Shown here in pieces: positions 9,701-17,554 of a stretch of DNA of 19,006 nt (position 1 is the first letter of the stretch; the number at the start of each line of letters is the position of its first letter). The notes beneath the pieces were generated by a model that worked only from the letters and a program-made list of their open reading frames with translations, ran no database searches and was not told the DNA's origin. The translations under genes were made by a program, and so were the position numbers. Source of the DNA: Cephalothrix spiralis (taxonomy: Eukaryota; Nemertea; Palaeonemertea; Archinemertea; Cephalotrichidae); NCBI GenBank assembly GCA_032353305.1, contig JAUCNG010266629.1, positions 1 to 19,006 on the forward strand, written 5' to 3'.

Positions 9701-11657
9701 CATCACAACCTGGTGTATTAGGTGTTGTATGCAGTGACCAACAGGGTCTTTGTTTCTGTGGTAAGATTTTGATTTTAATTATTTCATATACATGTAAGAT
9801 GTATAGTTACTCACAAGGGATCAAGTTTCCTTGCTAAAACTCTCGGGACTAACACTGCATATCACCTTTAAAAAATTTCGGACCTGCGGGGAACTCTGTA
9901 TTCTAATAAATTTTTCTAAACCCCTTTTTTCATCTTTGACAAAAACTGAATCAAATGATTTTGATAGCTAGAACTATCTGAGCTAACGATCCACTAGAAC
10001 TCTTTTTAAATCGCCAAAAAATTCGCAATAATCTTCACATCTTTTTGTTACACCCTGGTGCAATACTAAAGAAGTAGTAGAAACTCAAAAAATATTCAAA
10101 TATTAGGATACCCTGTATACCTATTTTATTTAAGTAGAAACTCAAAAATTTAACATTTTTATATATTCTTCATTATTTGGAGGATATGATTATACTGTAG
10201 TTAGAATTTATCATGATTTATTCTGTCTATTTAGTGAGTGGGGCAGCCAAGAGAGATGCAGCCGGATGGACTGCTGCAATGTGCCAGCAAGTTCAAAAAT
10301 TACATCCTGAAAGTAATGAAACCCCAGTAGTTTGTATTGAGACTGATAATTGGTAAGTGTTGATGACAAATATGTACTTGGGCCTTTCCAAAAATAAGCT
10401 TTTCAAATATGCCCCCATTCAACTGCTTCTTACTGCGAACACAGTAATAATATCGTGACGCTGATTGTCTATTCAGCTCACCTACTGTCTAAGCCTTTTG
10501 TAGATATATACTTTTTGTATAAAAAGTGTATAATTTGGAAAATATTTCAGTTTTAAAGCCAAAATTCTCCGTTTTTCGATGTTGCACGAGAAATCATGTA
10601 AATTTAGAACTCCTGTTAAAATTAAAATTGATAAGAAATGAATCAGAAAATGATTTTAATTTGTGCGAAACTAATCTATCCAATAATACAATCCTGTTTC
10701 ACGGTCGCCCTATAGGTTTTGATTTGATGAAGCATTTGTACGTTGACCGTAACGTCACAGAAGCCACACTAAAATATAGCCATTTTTAGCGAATGATTAC
10801 ATAGCGATTTTAAACCTTGATACTTATAATATTTTTATGAATAGTACAACTCTTCATCTCTGCAAAGAACCAAAGACCTTCTTTCAGGCTGCTTTGTATT
10901 CAACACAATAACACTTCAACTAAGACAGTTTTTCGTCCGTAACGTCACAAATGCAACTAATTTTTGGAATGGCCCACTTGGACTATTTGGAGCTCCCTGT
11001 TTCAATAATTTTAAGAACATTAAAATGTCTAAAATTTTTAAGATTTGGAACAGACCCGGTGTGTCCCGGGTCCTATCAATCCCAGGTTCTATGTATCCCG
11101 GGTCCGATGTATGCCGATTCCTCGTAAGGTAGGGGAATTTGAATTAAAAAATGTTTCGAAATTTAAAAACCTGAAAACTATTTTCTGGATGTTTCAGACA
11201 GAAATAAAACTAAAAAAAAGTTTTGACTTAGCATTTTCTAAAACTAAAATGAACACCCAGAAAATTATATTTAGTTTTTAAAATTTTTAAAAACTAATTA
11301 ATTCTAAGTCAAAATCCCTTGTCTAACGGGGACACATTGGACCCGGGATACATAGGGTGCACCCAAAAATGCCTAAGTCGAAATCCCCTACATTACGGAT
11401 ACATCGGACCCGGGACACCTGGGGTTGACCCCGTAATAAACTATATTTATAAGATTGAGGATATCATTTCGCGGCCGTTAAGCTGTACAATGATGTACAA
11501 GTTCTGTATTTCCTTTCTTATTTTACCAGAATTTTGGCAAAACTGTCTAATCATAAAATTTTACAGTCGATTAATGTTTGTTTTTTTAATTTTCAGTAAT
11601 ATGCTGATAAAAACTAAGGATAATGTAACAGTGGGAATATATAAAAGCACGTCATGA
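6746..11657 (+). CDS. LAMTOR5: LAMTOR5 (HBXIP), Ragulator complex subunit, complete four-exon gene
   Basis: Coding parts are 6746-6780, 9699-9760, 10235-10352 and 11597-11657. They total 276 nt, i.e. 91 residues plus TGA, the same length as human LAMTOR5. All six splice sites are GT/AG and the frame is kept throughout. The protein starts METAVRKLSDTA, has the core VLGVVCSDQQGL (human SIVGVLCTDSQGL), then TPVVCIETDN (human IPVVCLESDN), and ends VTVGIYKSTS (human ITVAVHKMAS). It is a single roadblock/LC7-fold domain. LAMTOR5 pairs with LAMTOR4. LAMTOR1 wraps this pair together with LAMTOR2/3 on the lysosome surface, where Ragulator anchors Rag GTPases and mTORC1 during amino-acid sensing. The helical middle (residues ~34-60) is the most divergent part. 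The start codon is the first in-frame ATG after the promoter, and the N-terminus aligns with the human one without gaps. Identity is based on remembered family sequence, but the exact length and collinearity make it strong. Confidence 0.93.
7109..7181. repeat. short tandem duplication inside LAMTOR5 intron 1
   Basis: Two adjacent related units each run from TTATYGATGACC through a T-rich tract and TAGGT to GGTAATCAAA or a close variant (about 7109-7140 and 7141-7181). The second is a few bases longer. Confidence 0.5.
7192..7412. repeat. inverted repeat with ~65-bp arms
   Basis: The left arm (about 7192-7263) contains ATATTTCAT, CTTGTATTTTTTTCC and ATGCT, and the right arm (about 7346-7412) contains their reverse complements in the mirrored order. 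The spacer is about 80 bp. A direct copy of CTACCTAGTAAATA also occurs at 7198-7211 and 7300-7313. This could be a small fold-back element or a transcribed hairpin. No target duplication was established. Confidence 0.6.
8190..8251. repeat. ~21-bp tandem repeat, about three units
   Basis: Units begin GATGTTGGGATA: 8190-8208 (a shorter variant, GATGTTGGATA), 8209-8229 and 8230-8251. A weak open frame on the minus strand through here reads as a short peptide repeat (IPTSTC) and is judged a by-product of the repeat. Confidence 0.75.
8409..8733. mobile_element. MITE-like element, 325 bp, with GGGCCCAGATGGGG termini
   Basis: The left end is GAGGGCCCAGATGGGG (8409-8424) and the right end is CCCCATCTGGGCCCCC (8718-8733). 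They are inverted repeats matching at 15 of 16 positions. TTATAT flanks both sides (8403-8408 and 8734-8739), consistent with a 6-bp target duplication. The interior is strongly pyrimidine-biased on the plus strand, with repeated TTTCCCGTCTCC-like and CGTTT-type words at about 8520-8640. It has no transposase, so it is non-autonomous. I do not know its superfamily. The open frame at 8494-8694 is its low-complexity interior. Confidence 0.72.
9010..9228 (-). mobile_element. tRNA-derived SINE, minus strand, in LAMTOR5 intron 1
   Basis: On the minus strand the element starts near 9228 with a tRNA-like head. GTTAGCTCAGTCTGTAGTG resembles a polymerase III A box and GGGTCGAATCC (9170-9180) matches a B box, with normal tRNA spacing between them. 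The stems of a real tRNA do not pair well: the T stem and acceptor are mismatched. This is therefore not a functional tRNA gene. A ~150-bp non-tRNA body follows down to about 9010, ending in a GGGGCTGGGGCTC-type tail region. Exact ends and target duplication are uncertain. Confidence 0.65.
9699..9760 (+). CDS. LAMTOR5: LAMTOR5 coding exon 2
   Basis: Completes Ala-12, then encodes ASQPGVLGVVCSDQQGLCFC and the first base of a valine codon. The acceptor AG is at 9697-9698 and the donor is TGTG|GTAAG at 9761. It carries the first beta-strand pair of the roadblock fold. Confidence 0.92.
9761..10234 (+). other. LAMTOR5 intron 2
   Basis: A 474-nt phase-1 intron with donor GTAAGA and acceptor GTCTATTTAG. 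It contains a SINE-head remnant near 9967-9996 and a GTAGAAACTCAAAAA word repeated at about 10076 and 10134. Confidence 0.88.
9967..9996 (-). mobile_element. SINE head remnant
   Basis: On the minus strand this reads AGTGGATCGTTAGCTCAGAT, differing only slightly from the head of the SINE at 9010-9228 (AGTGGCTCGTTAGCTCAGTC). Only the A-box part is recognisable. I saw no B box within the expected distance, so it is truncated or decayed. Confidence 0.5.
10235..10352 (+). CDS. LAMTOR5: LAMTOR5 coding exon 3
   Basis: Completes the split valine and encodes 38 further residues, from SGAAKRDAAGWTAAMCQQV through TPVVCIETDN, plus two bases (TG) of a cysteine codon. The acceptor AG is at 10233-10234 and the donor is TG|GTAAGT at 10353. 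It holds the amphipathic helix and the third beta strand of the roadblock fold. Confidence 0.93.
10380..10975. mobile_element. MITE-like element, ~596 bp, in LAMTOR5 intron 3
   Basis: The left end reads GGGCCTTTCCAAAAATAAG. The right end, on the opposite strand, reads GGGCCATTCCAAAAATTAG. ACTT precedes the left end (10376-10379) and follows the right end (10976-10979), a possible 4-bp target duplication. The word CCGTAACGTCACA occurs twice inside in the same orientation (about 10748 and 10938). The open frame at 10526-10789 lies inside and has no recognisable domain. The superfamily is unknown. Confidence 0.6.
11051..11430. mobile_element. fold-back element built on CCCGGGTCC repeats
   Basis: Both ends carry inverted copies of a TCCCGGGTCC-containing unit: 11064-11073 and 11096-11105 on the left, and reverse complements at 11339-11348 and 11406-11415 on the right. 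The right side is two imperfect direct units of ~55 bp (from about 11305 and 11371), each with TAAGTCRAAATCCC followed by GGACCCGGGA. The left side mirrors the unit, including GTAGGGGAATTTGAATT against GTAGGGGATTTCGACTT. The middle is AT-rich. It sits in LAMTOR5 intron 3, ending about 165 bp before exon 4. No transposase and no certain target duplication were seen. Confidence 0.65.
11597..11657 (+). CDS. LAMTOR5: LAMTOR5 coding exon 4 with stop
   Basis: Completes Cys-72 and encodes NMLIKTKDNVTVGIYKSTS then TGA (11655-11657). The acceptor is TTTTCAG with AG at 11595-11596. It is the last beta strands of the roadblock fold and aligns residue for residue with the human C-terminus. Confidence 0.93.
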
Positions 11658-11863
11658 TTCAATAGATATTACTTATCAACTTTAACACTAGTCAAATATA
11701 AACATGGACATCGGATTGTGATAAAATAATTGGATTGTGAACAGATGGATAAGCCCAGAGTTTACCTTATATGATCTTATATGAATCATGAACTGTGAAT
11801 GAGAGACAGTATTTTGTAAATACAATTATCATATATATATACATATGTTTTATATTATAAGTA

Positions 11864-11869
11864 AATAAA
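11864..11869 (+). terminator. LAMTOR5 polyadenylation signal
   Basis: A canonical AATAAA lies 207 bases after the stop codon in an AT-rich 3'UTR. It is the first clear hexamer after the gene. Cleavage would be expected about 10-30 bases later. Confidence 0.65.
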
Positions 11870-11889
11870 AACTGTAAGAACCTTGATTT

Positions 11890-12587
11890 CTATATAATAT
11901 CTGATTCCATTTTGAAAAAAAGAAAAGAAAAATATTATTATCCTTTTTTATAAAAATTATAACCCATTTTTTATAAAAAAAACAAACAAAATAGTTATGG
12001 AAATAAAAATAATACATATAGATCATATTAATTGATTTTTCAGCATATTTTCTCTCTCTCGATAAGATAAAAGAATGTCACTTTGATGGCTTGAAAGTTT
12101 TTGCATTCGGTAGGCCTACAAATGGAAGTCCATAAAATTTATGTATTATTATTTAAAAATTTGACGTAGATAATTATCAGTAGTATTCTACTGCTTAGCA
12201 TTCTTAGTGAATAGTTCACCCACATCACATCAAGTCATCATGGTACTTTTTATCCAAAAATAAAACACCAAGATGTCAATTAATATGTAATACTATTAGT
12301 TTTATATTCATAACAGTAATATTTGTTGAGAAGAAAATTTCTCACTTAGTGCTAGTGCCTTAGATGCAGAGTGGGCAGCTGTGTTATATTTTTTTTTTAG
12401 GAATCCTATAAAATCCTGAATAATAGAAGAAAGAAAGGTCTATTTTCATAAAAGAGCCCCTGGCCCTTTTGTGCGAATCCTTCGCGAGATCTCACATAAG
12501 GACCATGCCTATAATAGAGCGATTAATTGAAGCGGATGAATAAAGAGTTTTTATTTTTAAATAGTAAAAGCTAAATTTTCTATATTT
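11890..12587. other. intergenic stretch between LAMTOR5 and the TIR element
   Basis: AT-rich, non-coding. At about 12452-12475 the sequence AAAGAGCCCCTGGCCCTTTTG resembles the tail of the SINE at 9010-9228 (AAAGAGCCCCAGCCCC...GGCCTTTCGTGC) and may be another fragment. Nothing else was recognised. Confidence 0.4.
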
Positions 12588-12591
12588 TGAG

Positions 12592-13275
12592 TATATGATC
12601 TATAGATTGTAGTCTGAATTCTTATACTTATAAAATTAGACAAAATCACACTTTGTACCGACGAAAGGTAGTTTAATTTATATCGATCACGATTTAGCCT
12701 ACTCTGCGGACCTAGAGTTTATATCAAAACAAATTTTGATACGGTAAGGCCACGCGATTCAGTGCAGCATATATAAAAGCTAATCAATTTGTGCTGCATC
12801 TTTTTGTAAATAAAAGGTCATTCTTCCTATTGGAAAATTAAAACAAAGTAACATAACTAATTTTATCCTTGAAGCAGTGTCACGTTATACATTTACCTCG
12901 GTGTGGTTTTGGAGAGTCTATGTATTTTATGTTCTCATTATTCTACACAAATCTCCAATTATAAATTGAAGAAGAAGAAAAAATAGTAGAAACTATCGAA
13001 CTGTCATATTTTTAACCCGATTCCTCCAGTAACATTAATTTTATTACTGCAAAATGTTGTATTAATTCATGCATATGCAAGGCGACTCAATTTTGCAAAG
13101 TGTAGTGAAGATTTGGGCACTTAAAAATACCTTGGGTGAGATAAAAAATCCGGACGAAATGAGCTAAATCGTGAACGATATAAATTAAACTACCTTTCGT
13201 CGGTACAAAGTGTGATTTTGTCTAATTTTATAAGTACATTTATAAGAATTCAGACTACCATCTATAGGTCATATA
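12592..13275. mobile_element. non-autonomous DNA element with ~120-bp terminal inverted repeats
   Basis: The left arm (12592-12711) and right arm (13149-13275) are reverse complements over ~120 bp with few mismatches and one ~6-bp insertion in the right arm (near 13234). Shared words include GCTAAATCGTGA, AAACTACCTTTCGTCGGTAC, GTGTGATTTTGTCTAATTTT and AGAATTCAGACTAC. The ~440-bp interior has no open frame of note. Homology on the right stops almost exactly where the mariner-type element starts, and a few bases after that element (GCTCA) resemble the continuation of the left arm. The true right end may therefore lie beyond the nested insertion. The superfamily was not identified. Confidence 0.75.
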
Positions 13276-13912
13276 CAGTGAGTCCCGATGTTATGGAAGA
13301 CAGCCAGATGACATTATATTGTGACTTAATTATGAATATTTTAATAATTGCAAAAAATACACATTTGAGAGCATGGTCTTCTCTCTCGAATAAAACAGAT
13401 TTAGTGCATGTCGGTTCATAACTAAGGGAGATACGATGATTCTCCCAAAAAATATCCCATACTAAATCGAAATAATGCTATTTTCAATCACTCTGAAATT
13501 AATCACTTTCAGTGCGTTTCAATTTTTTAATACATTTTTTCATCTCGAGTACCTCGGTATATGATGATGCGCGCATCATCTATCCATGTAAAGGGAAGCT
13601 ATAACAAGTGCTGAGGCGTCGAAATGACATTTTTTGTGAATAGTAAATTGAATAAGATTTTTTTTTTTTAATTATGAGAAAGGACGTTTTTTTCAAGTTT
13701 TCACGGCGCCTACTTGGCAAATACTTGGCAAATACAACTTTTGGTCCTTGGGGTTTATGTAGACAGTTGTTGTTAAGACAGATTTGCACCAAATTTGTTT
13801 TATTTGAAAGAGAAGGCCATGTTCTCTCTAGTGATCACTAGCAGCGATATGGTCATAATTAAGTCACAATATGACGTCATCTGGCTGTTTTTCATAATAT
13901 TGGGACACTCTG
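13276..13912. mobile_element. Tc1/mariner-type non-autonomous element (MITE), 637 bp
   Basis: The element starts CAGTGAGTCCCGATGTTATG after TA (13274-13275). On the opposite strand it starts CAGAGTGTCCCAATATTATG, followed outside by TA (13913-13914). TA target duplication and CAGWGNGTCCC ends are typical of mariner-like elements. The inverted repeats continue inward for ~140 bp with strong blocks (ACAGCCAGATGAC, ATTGTGACTTAATTATGA, ATGGNCTTCTCT). The ~360-bp interior has no transposase. A perfect CRE palindrome TGACGTCA sits in the right arm (13872-13879) and an 18-bp perfect palindrome in the interior (13563-13580). Confidence 0.8.
13563..13580. repeat. 18-bp perfect palindrome
   Basis: GATGATGCGCGCATCATC is its own reverse complement. 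It lies in the interior of the mariner-type element. Confidence 0.8.
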
Positions 13913-13914
13913 TA

Positions 13915-14466
13915 TAGCTCATTGTTAGTCATGTGTACAGTACAGTGTACTACATATAGGTTGAACCCGGTTCGATCCTGATTATTCCATTTTCTAATTT
14001 AGGCGATCGCGACCATAGCACTTTAATATGAACCCACCGCACGCCCAAGAATAAGATACTCCTCATCTCTGGCTCCCCAACTATTATTCAGCTGTTTAGG
14101 CGATATGAGTCACTAAAAATTTAAATAGTTTAGAAGTCGCACCTTTTTTGCTCCCAAACTCCATAACACTGGTGCTAAGGATTTTACAAGAAGAACAAAA
14201 AAATTAATCACGAGCTGCTTCAGTGCAGAGGATAGCCAGGCCAAAACAATTGCTCCAATGGAAACAGAAGTGGTTGGCCGGGAGCACTAAAAATACGGGC
14301 AGGGCTAGCTGTAGTAAGTGTCATTAAGGGAGCAATTTACAATTTCAGCATGTTGTACTTCACGTAAGGCAATCTGTGTCAAAAAGTCAGACTGCTGCGG
14401 GCACGAAATCCGCAAGCGGTAATCGTTACTTCATACCCGATTTTGAGATTCGCTCTGCGCATGCGT
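13915..14466. other. intergenic stretch, locally GC-richer, with a 54-codon open segment
   Basis: The stretch from about 14140 to 14470 is visibly less AT-rich than its surroundings. On the plus strand 14129-14290 is open (54 codons including TAA) and reads like protein sequence in composition (for example SCFSAEDSQAKTIAPMETE), but has no ATG near its start and no family I recognise. TTTAGGCGAT occurs twice (about 14001 and 14096). It could be a decayed retrocopy, a transposon-derived scrap or chance. Confidence 0.3.
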
Positions 14467-14693
14467 AAATCGAAAAAATAATAGGTTAGGATAATGTTCT
14501 ATCTGTTGGTAATACATAAATATAGCCTAAACCCAGTAAACCCAATATTTGCCGAGAAAATCGAGTCCAAATTTATGACATTATTTAGGACTACCGATAT
14601 CTCTAACGGCTGGGTTTAGGCTATATAAATATATTGCCAACAGATAGAAACATGACCCTAACATACATGAATACGCTCTTACTTTTTCGATTT
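14467..14693. mobile_element. inverted-repeat element with ~65-bp arms
   Basis: Left arm 14467-14535 and right arm 14611-14693 are reverse complements, with a ~15-bp insertion in the right arm. Shared blocks include AAATCGAAAAA, GTTCTATCTGTTGG and TATAGCCTAAACCCA. The 75-bp centre contains TCGAGTCCAAA, which also occurs in the partial copy at 581-672, so this belongs to a dispersed family. No target duplication or coding capacity was found. Confidence 0.65.
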
Positions 14694-17554
14694 TTCAGAC
14701 TGCTATACGTGACTTGATGAGAAAAATACAAAATAAGCCTAATTTTTAAAATGAAAAAGATTTTAGTTAATAAATACGAATTCAATTTTTCTTTCATTTC
14801 AAAAATTAAATTCATTGTGGATTTTCTCTCACAACACGGACTATTGTGTTCTACTACATTAAAGTTCTACTTGTTAACAAATGTTAAATATGGAACCATG
14901 CATAATTTCATCATACTCATTTGTACAGTCCAATGTAATAAAACAGAATTAACAAATATGGTCATTTATTGCTTGAAAGTATACATTCTTGTACTTGGTA
15001 CATTAAGGATCTTTAACATTTATGCCAACAATTTTTAAACATGATTTATGACTTTAAAAACGAAAAGCCGTATTTGAAAACATTATTCTGTAGAAAAACT
15101 AAAAGCCTATTTTAGAAACACAAGGTACAAAATTAATACAAATAAAAATACTAATTATGCATTCCAAATTGAAAAAATACATAACATAACAGCAGTTGAC
15201 ACATTTGCATAAGTTATGCATTGCATAGTTATGAAGTATCTATTTTTATGCTTACTCGACTGCGCCAAGTTGCAAGTACATGTATTTGTTTATAATTCAA
15301 TATTGTATATCTAAATTTAATTTCCGTATAACCACTTCTGAATGTTTTTAGAAGATTTTATGAGGGTTTTTGGCAATATTTTATATGATTTTATGAGATT
15401 TTCTGGCAATTTATGAGGCTAAGAGCGAATATTCTCACAACTTTCATTCGCTACAAACTAAAGAAATTTGGTTCATAATGAGTCTATATATCTATTGAAA
15501 AACTACAGACGTTAGACTGCATACCGGGACACATGACTCCGTTTAAGGATCTTAATAAAACCTACCATTAGCCAAGATATCACTGTCTTATCCCAAGTAG
15601 GTGACCAACTGCTGTCAATAGATTTGATAATTGTCATTCAAAGGCTAAGCTTTATAATAAGGTTATATTTAGATCCTAAACGGATACATGTATCTCCGTA
15701 TAATGTACAAGTTTTACGTCTATAGAATTATTTGTCTATGATATAATTTATTAAAGAGTAAGAGACTCTTTAATTTTTCTCATTCACCTTTGAACGAACA
15801 AACCTAAAATGATTAAATTCCTTGAGTCGAACCGTGAACGAAGCGACGAGAGAACATTTTTGACACCTTTTTACCCCATTTACATCAAATTTAACTGAGA
15901 ATTAATATGAATTTGTGAGATTTTATGAGTAATGGTCATAATATATTTACGATATCCTTAAATTTTGTGAGAACTATGAGGTCTGCTGCTTTAGAGATAC
16001 AAATAGGATATAATAATCAGGTAAAAACCTATAAGAGCACCATATGAGTAAAAATCAGCAGTTATAACCAAAAAAGTGTATGCGCATAATTTTCAATAGC
16101 GAAATAAAAAAAACTACATTTTAATATTATTAAAATACTGAAATAATTATCAAAATTAATAATAGGTTTCATTTTGAGGTGTTTTTGCATATCGGTAAAA
16201 TGCCTAGGACTAAAAAATGTCTGCAACTCAGACCTTAGCTCTATACCAATCAAATAATTCAATAATGATGTATGTTTTTCGTTTTGAGACATTTTAAAAA
16301 CATTTTTGAAATGAATCTGTCAACCAATTTATAACAAATGCCTATTAAGGTATTCATTATTTACATTTACAAGTTTATAAGGCAGATACCACTTCATAGA
16401 ACAACGAACAAGCAAAAATTGATCATTAGATTAATAACTTCTATATCCTTGTAAAACACTTAGGACATGATATTTCAGCAGATAGATATTAATGATATAA
16501 TTTATATGGTATTGATTTACAAATTGCGCCAGATGTAGAATGTTAAAAACAATTTGTAAATAGTTCAAAAAATAAAATTCTAAACTCAGTTTTGTTTTGT
16601 CGTTTAGTCCCTATTTTTACGACCTGAGGAATCCGTAATTTTTTTTACGACCACCTCCATCAGGCCATGAAAACTTGGGAGGCGATTTAAAATTAACACT
16701 TTTAAAATGCCTTCAATAAAACAATACTGATAAACATAACATTTAAAAGTAAATGATAAAATTGGACGAGTATAATGCAGAACACAGAGTACATCATAAA
16801 AATAATGTTTAAAATTCAACTGAATTTTTAATTAACATGTACTTTCCCGGGGTCGATGTAAAATGTGAGACCTAAATTAACTACAAGGTCCATTAAAATT
16901 TCAAAATTACCCCGATTCTGCTGGATTGAACGGCACATCCTATTTACTTTGAGTATTAAGTGACCCCCGGTATAATTTCAAAAACTTTTTAACAAATTAT
17001 TTTATAACTGGCTAAATTATATCCCATTTCTTCTGCGAGATAAATCATGGACAGAGACTACTATAGTACTTAAAAGGCACATTAAATTTAAATGCAATGT
17101 ACAGCAATATAATATATAAATTTTATCCATAATTTCAACAAAATATACATACATGAGTACGAAAACTTAGTAAACTATTCTGAGTTAATTATTAATCTTA
17201 AAGACATCATTAATGAATTTTCCAAAAATATTTTAAGGTATTTTTCTCAGTAATTTGTAAATTATTCAACATATAGAACTTAGAAACTTATGAAAACCAA
17301 AAATATAAAACTTGGTAAAGAAAAGTGTTAGAGAATTATATAATCATTTTTATAAATAATCATAAATAATTTTTTGAACTGATTTCAATATGGAAGCACA
17401 AAAAGATCAGAGGTCTGAGTTTGAATGAATATTACAATTAAATGTATCTAAACTCTAAAAAATGATTATGAAACTATAGTATATATAGTTGTTGACATCT
17501 CAGAATAGAATTACTAATTTATGCATGATTAATAAACATATATATTTCTATAAA
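14694..17554. other. AT-rich intergenic stretch and Prickle 3'UTR (minus strand)
   Basis: The end nearest 17554 is expected to be Prickle 3'UTR on the minus strand. I did not notice a canonical AATAAA on that strand (TTTATT as written) in the first kilobase. Variants exist, such as TATAAA (as TTTATA near 17349). Open frames at 14751-15038, 16062-16292 and 16604-16819 have no recognisable content and AT-driven composition. A 10-bp hairpin (ATTAAAGAGT, 5-nt loop, ACTCTTTAAT) is at 15750-15774. A possible weak inverted pair CCGGGGTC / GACCCCCGG lies near 16848 and 16971. Confidence 0.45.

Noticed and set aside
10526-10789. 87-codon open frame
   Set aside because: It lies inside the 10380-10975 MITE-like element in an intron and shows no transposase motif.
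14751-15038. 95-codon open frame, plus strand
   Set aside because: Its composition is what AT-rich DNA gives by chance; no domain, splice context or promoter supports it.
15750-15774. 10-bp hairpin followed by a T-run, like a bacterial terminator
   Set aside because: The window is animal nuclear DNA, no gene ends here, and such hairpins are frequent in AT-rich sequence.
16848-16975. Small element with CCGGGGTC / GACCCCCGG ends
   Set aside because: The inverted match is only about 8 bases with no target duplication, too little to call an element.
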